Assembly: GCA_934085635.1 (NCBI GenBank)
Contig: CAKOHL010000060.1
Coordinates: 1 to 6,865 of the forward strand
Length of the DNA stretch: 6,865 nucleotides
DNA from: an uncultured Bacilli bacterium
Lineage (GTDB): Bacteria > Bacillota_I > Bacilli_A > RF39 > UBA660
Direction of reading: 5' to 3'
A program made the position numbers and the translations under genes. Below the pieces are notes generated by a model. That model worked only from the letters and a program-made list of their open reading frames with translations, made no database searches and had not been told where the DNA came from. Positions 4,660 to 6,865 of this stretch are shown here, piece after piece. The number at the start of each line of letters is the position of its first letter. The stretch's first letter is position 1.

Positions 4660-6138
4660 ATGAATTGGGATGAAATGCTTAGAAGAATGCAAGAAATAAA
4701 TTTAACAATAAATAACGGCTATGATTTACAATATTTAGAAGAAAATTTAAAATTCGTATTTGAAGTTGGTAAATTCTATAATAATTATTGTGGTTCTTTA
4801 TCAGTGTCAAAAGAAATTGCAAATCAAATTAGACAAAGTTATCAATTCTTTTCTAGATATTTAATTGCCTATATGGCTAAAAAATATGATAAGCATTTGG
4901 GTTATCAACTGGAATCAGATGCTCCAGTAAGTCATTTCTTTAATAATACTATAAATCTTTCAAAAAAAATGATTGGCACGACTGATTTTGAACATATTAT
5001 GTTTACTATTTTTCATGAATTTAGGCACAAAATGCAATATGATGATATAAACAATATGCATACAGATATCAATAGTATTTTATCAATTGATCCGTCAACA
5101 GTTGTTTTATTAAAAGAAAAAGCAACACAAATTGATTCTCAACTTTACAATTCTAATCATGATTGCTTTATCATGGAACATGATGCAAATTTGTTTGCTC
5201 TATCTGAATGTGATTTATTTATAGATAAAAAAAGATTAGAGCAAGATTATAGTGAACTTGGCGAAACAAATAATTATATTAATGCTATAATTACAGGAAC
5301 AGATTTATCAAGTGAAGAATTTCATGATAAACAGCACTTGCCTATTGTTTATGAACAGGATTATAGATACAAAAAATTTATATTGGGTAAACTAGTTCCA
5401 AGTAATTCCATGTTAAGTCTAATATATAGTCCTAATGGCACACCAAAGACTTATGAAGAAATTCAAGAAGAAAAGAAAAAACTAATTGAAAAATATAAAG
5501 GACAAGTTGTTGATAGAAAGACTTCTACAACGAATTATGAACAATGGTCTAATCCTAAAAGAGCTGAAGAACATATTGAAGAAATCTTTAAATTAATAAT
5601 TGCCAGTGATCCAATTTTAACTTTGCAAGAATATTTACATAAATTTAATACTATTGATAATAAATTAATAGCTAAACAATACTCTGACAGAGTTGTAAAT
5701 CTTTTAATTAATTGTCCGCAACTTGTTGATTTATATAGCAAAGAAATAACTAGCATATTGAGAAATGAATTATTTAATGGAAACATAGATTTAGTTAAAG
5801 AAATAATAAATAATTTTCAAGGCAAAGAATTTATTAAGGAAATTCAGTCAATTCTTATCGTAATGAATATGAGTGTTGGAAGTAAAAAAGAAACAATTAC
5901 TACTGAAAGTGACGAGTATGAGCAAAGAACTCAAGAAGAACAGCAAATCGTTACCGGCCAACAAAAAACTTTAAAATTTAGACCAATAATAAGCGAAGCT
6001 GTTAAAAAATCAGTTATACTTCATGATGACAAGCAGAAACTTCATGAAATGAAAGAACAATTGTTAAATTACCAAGAACAACAATCAGTGAATCAAGAAA
6101 CAGAATATGAAGAAGAATCTCATGGTATGTCTATGTAA
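4660..6138 (+). CDS. HExxH putative zinc metallopeptidase-like protein, 492 aa
   Basis: Large intact gene. Seen: H119-E-F-R-H123, an HExxH zinc-peptidase signature at the end of a hydrophobic helix (I-M-F-T-I-F-H), preceded by N-T-I-N-L-S-K. Then Y163-xx-N166-xxx-F170-xx-E173-xx-A176-xxx-A180, in which E173 could be the third zinc ligand. These blocks align with the 337-aa protein at 343-1356. Residues 1-90 are helical and leucine-rich; 270-400 are predicted mostly helical. The last about 85 residues are Glu/Gln-rich and low in complexity, likely disordered or coiled-coil. There is no signal peptide, so it is probably cytoplasmic unless exported by another route. ATG 4660 follows TAGGAGATG (4641-4649); a TTG at 4603 in the same frame lies inside the ASCH gene and is rejected as start. 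It is followed after 18 nt by the DUF2185/Imm33-like gene, forming an evident operon. Proteolysis, and any toxin role, are inference. Confidence 0.85.
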   Translation: MNWDEMLRRMQEINLTINNGYDLQYLEENLKFVFEVGKFYNNYCGSLSVSKEIANQIRQSYQFFSRYLIAYMAKKYDKHLGYQLESDAPVSHFFNNTINLSKKMIGTTDFEHIMFTIFHEFRHKMQYDDINNMHTDINSILSIDPSTVVLLKEKATQIDSQLYNSNHDCFIMEHDANLFALSECDLFIDKKRLEQDYSELGETNNYINAIITGTDLSSEEFHDKQHLPIVYEQDYRYKKFILGKLVPSNSMLSLIYSPNGTPKTYEEIQEEKKKLIEKYKGQVVDRKTSTTNYEQWSNPKRAEEHIEEIFKLIIASDPILTLQEYLHKFNTIDNKLIAKQYSDRVVNLLINCPQLVDLYSKEITSILRNELFNGNIDLVKEIINNFQGKEFIKEIQSILIVMNMSVGSKKETITTESDEYEQRTQEEQQIVTGQQKTLKFRPIISEAVKKSVILHDDKQKLHEMKEQLLNYQEQQSVNQETEYEEESHGMSM

Positions 6139-6156
6139 TATGAAAGGGAAGAAATA

Positions 6157-6477
6157 ATGAAGGATTATAAATTAAAAAAAGAAGAAATAATTCAATTAAC
6201 AGAGTTAAAAGGTGGATGTATTGCCTCTGACAAGATAACTGTTGATGGATTACAAATTGGGTATATGTATAGAGAAAATCCATCAAATGAAACTGACAGT
6301 GGTTGGAGATTTTTTGCTGGAGATGAAGATGAAACATATACTAATAATTCAGATAATTTTGGTTTTTTTGATTTAAATACTATATGCAACTATGATAGAA
6401 CTATAATTTCGTATTTAAATTCAAATATAGGAACATCATTTGAAAGGATTGGCAATGAATTTAAGAAAATAGATTAA
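6157..6477 (+). CDS. DUF2185 / Imm33-family immunity-like protein, 106 aa
   Basis: The protein matches my knowledge of the DUF2185 (Imm33) family along almost its whole length: G19-G-C-I-A-S-D-K at the start of the domain, G35-Y-M-Y-R-E, D47-S-G-W-R-F-F with G-D-E-D-E (55-59), then D-N-F-G-F-F-D-L-N74-T-I-C-N-Y-D. Length is about normal for a single-domain member. The family is cytoplasmic, occurs widely in Bacillota and Proteobacteria, and was proposed from genome context to be an immunity protein for polymorphic toxins; its molecular action is not established. ATG 6157 has AAAGGGAAG (6143-6151) upstream. It is translated with the 492-aa HExxH gene just upstream (18 nt gap) and closed by a terminator, so that protein is the natural candidate partner. 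A solitary housekeeping-type DUF2185 role is the alternative. Confidence 0.88.
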   Translation: MKDYKLKKEEIIQLTELKGGCIASDKITVDGLQIGYMYRENPSNETDSGWRFFAGDEDETYTNNSDNFGFFDLNTICNYDRTIISYLNSNIGTSFERIGNEFKKID

Positions 6478-6509
6478 AAAAGTATCCACTTATATAGGTG
6501 GATATTTTA
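6475..6509 (+). terminator. intrinsic terminator of the HExxH/Imm33-like operon
   Basis: TATCCACTT (6483-6491) pairs with AGGTGGATA (6496-6504), with one wobble and a 4-nt loop. An A-run precedes and TTTTAT follows. It begins at the Imm33-like stop codon. Confidence 0.82.
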
Positions 6510-6547
6510 TATTCAACAATTATTGTTTTAATTTAAAATATGCTAAT

Positions 6548-6685
6548 TTATATTCCAAAAGATATTGTAATATTTAATTTGTCAATATTAACTTTCGCTT
6601 GTTTTATACCAGTACCAATAGTTATACTGGTATTTATTTTATAATCAAAATTTATTAAATCTAATGTTTTAAAATAATATGGCAT
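6548..6685 (-). CDS. possible small ORF, 45 codons (doubtful)
   Basis: From ATG at 6685 to TAA at 6550-6548 the minus strand is open, encoding M-P-Y-Y-F-K-T-L-D and ending in N-I-T-I-S-F-G-I. The residue mix is protein-like, but only a poor GGAA site precedes it. It abuts the recombinase remnant and contains the hairpin at 6606-6633. It may be the end of a gene cut by rearrangement, or chance in AT-rich DNA. No function assigned. Confidence 0.2.
   Translation of the reverse strand: MPYYFKTLDLINFDYKINTSITIGTGIKQAKVNIDKLNITISFGI
6606..6640. terminator. hairpin, possible weak terminator
   Basis: ATACCAGTA (6606-6614) pairs perfectly with TACTGGTAT (6625-6633), 10-nt loop, followed by TTATTTTAT. 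The interrupted T-run makes termination uncertain. It lies between the operon terminator and the recombinase remnant; the rest of 6510-6685 shows no other clear feature. Confidence 0.4.
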
Positions 6686-6865
6686 ATGTGTTCCATAAAA
6701 GTATTTACTGACGACCAAAGAGATAATGGTTATTCTATTGATTCTCTACTTAGAATGATTAAAGAATATTGTGAAAAGAATGAATATAATATTGTTGATG
6801 TTTATAATGATGCTGGACATTCTGGAAAAGATTTGATGAGACCCGAATACAAAGATTACTAAAAG
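6686..6865 (+). pseudogene. serine recombinase N-terminal remnant, inactivated, runs off window
   Basis: The frame from 6686 reads I-K-V-F-T-D-D-Q-R-D-N-G-Y-S-I-D-S, then D-A-G-H-S-G-K-D-L-M-R-P-E-Y. This is the N-terminal catalytic (resolvase) domain of a large serine recombinase, enzymes that cut and rejoin DNA at att sites to move phages and integrative elements. Family members read Y-x-R-V-S-T-D-D-Q here; the nucleophile Ser is Phe (TTT 6704-6706, one base from TCT) and the conserved Arg two residues before it is Lys (AAA 6698-6700). The usual Gln after S-I-D-S is Leu (CTA, one base from CAA). A TAA at 6860-6862 ends the frame, but restoring one A in the A-run at 6851 gives K-R-L-L-K, the normal continuation. 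So it carries a one-base deletion plus substitutions at key residues. The remainder, if any, is beyond the window. Confidence 0.85.

Noticed and set aside
4057..6389. Minus-strand frames at 4057-4242, 4325-4513, 5535-5786, 6131-6337 and 6192-6389
   Set aside because: All are antisense to plus-strand genes with recognisable families, or to their remnants, and none has a start context.
1..6865. CRISPR array
   Set aside because: No regularly spaced direct repeats of 20-40 bp were seen on either strand; the only tandem repeat is the 9-bp coding unit at 1081.

Overview
This is an AT-rich window (by eye roughly three quarters A+T). It has Shine-Dalgarno led genes, several alternative GTG/TTG starts, tight intrinsic terminators and a tRNA with an encoded CCA tail. 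That points to a low-GC Bacillota/Bacilli chromosome (gut-type clostridial or mollicute-related). UGG is used for Trp and all intact genes end in TAA, so the standard code fits. The gene content looks accessory: few housekeeping functions, several broken genes and recombinase debris.

Layout. Positions 1-186 hold tRNA-Gly(UCC), a small hairpin and two terminators. On the minus strand lie a 337-aa HExxH protein (343-1356) and a 331-aa Fic-domain protein (1700-2695). They are separated by a strong bidirectional terminator and a GC-richer foldable element. From 2806 to 2869 is a perfect 21+21-bp inverted repeat carrying outward-facing promoters. On its right side a roughly 110-nt leader or small RNA ends in a GAAA-loop terminator just ahead of a 90-aa orphan gene.

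From about 3300 to 4643 the plus strand carries three genes in decay. The first is a histidine phosphatase with its catalytic His replaced and its C-terminal half deleted. The second is an unidentified small gene with a frameshift. The third is an ASCH-domain gene with an in-frame TAG. They are followed by an intact two-gene unit: a 492-aa HExxH protein (4660-6138) and a DUF2185/Imm33-type immunity-like protein (6157-6477), closed by a terminator. The right edge holds the N-terminal piece of a serine recombinase that has lost its catalytic serine and its frame.

How the parts relate. The 337-aa and 492-aa proteins share a zinc-peptidase-like signature (HExxH, then YxxNxxxFxxExxAxxxA) and are probably distant paralogues of one poorly described family. 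One lies near a Fic gene; the other is coupled to an immunity-type gene. The most interesting reading is a degraded accessory island of putative effectors (predicted AMPylator, two predicted metallopeptidases) with one surviving immunity-like partner. That reading is inference; no activity can be shown from sequence alone.
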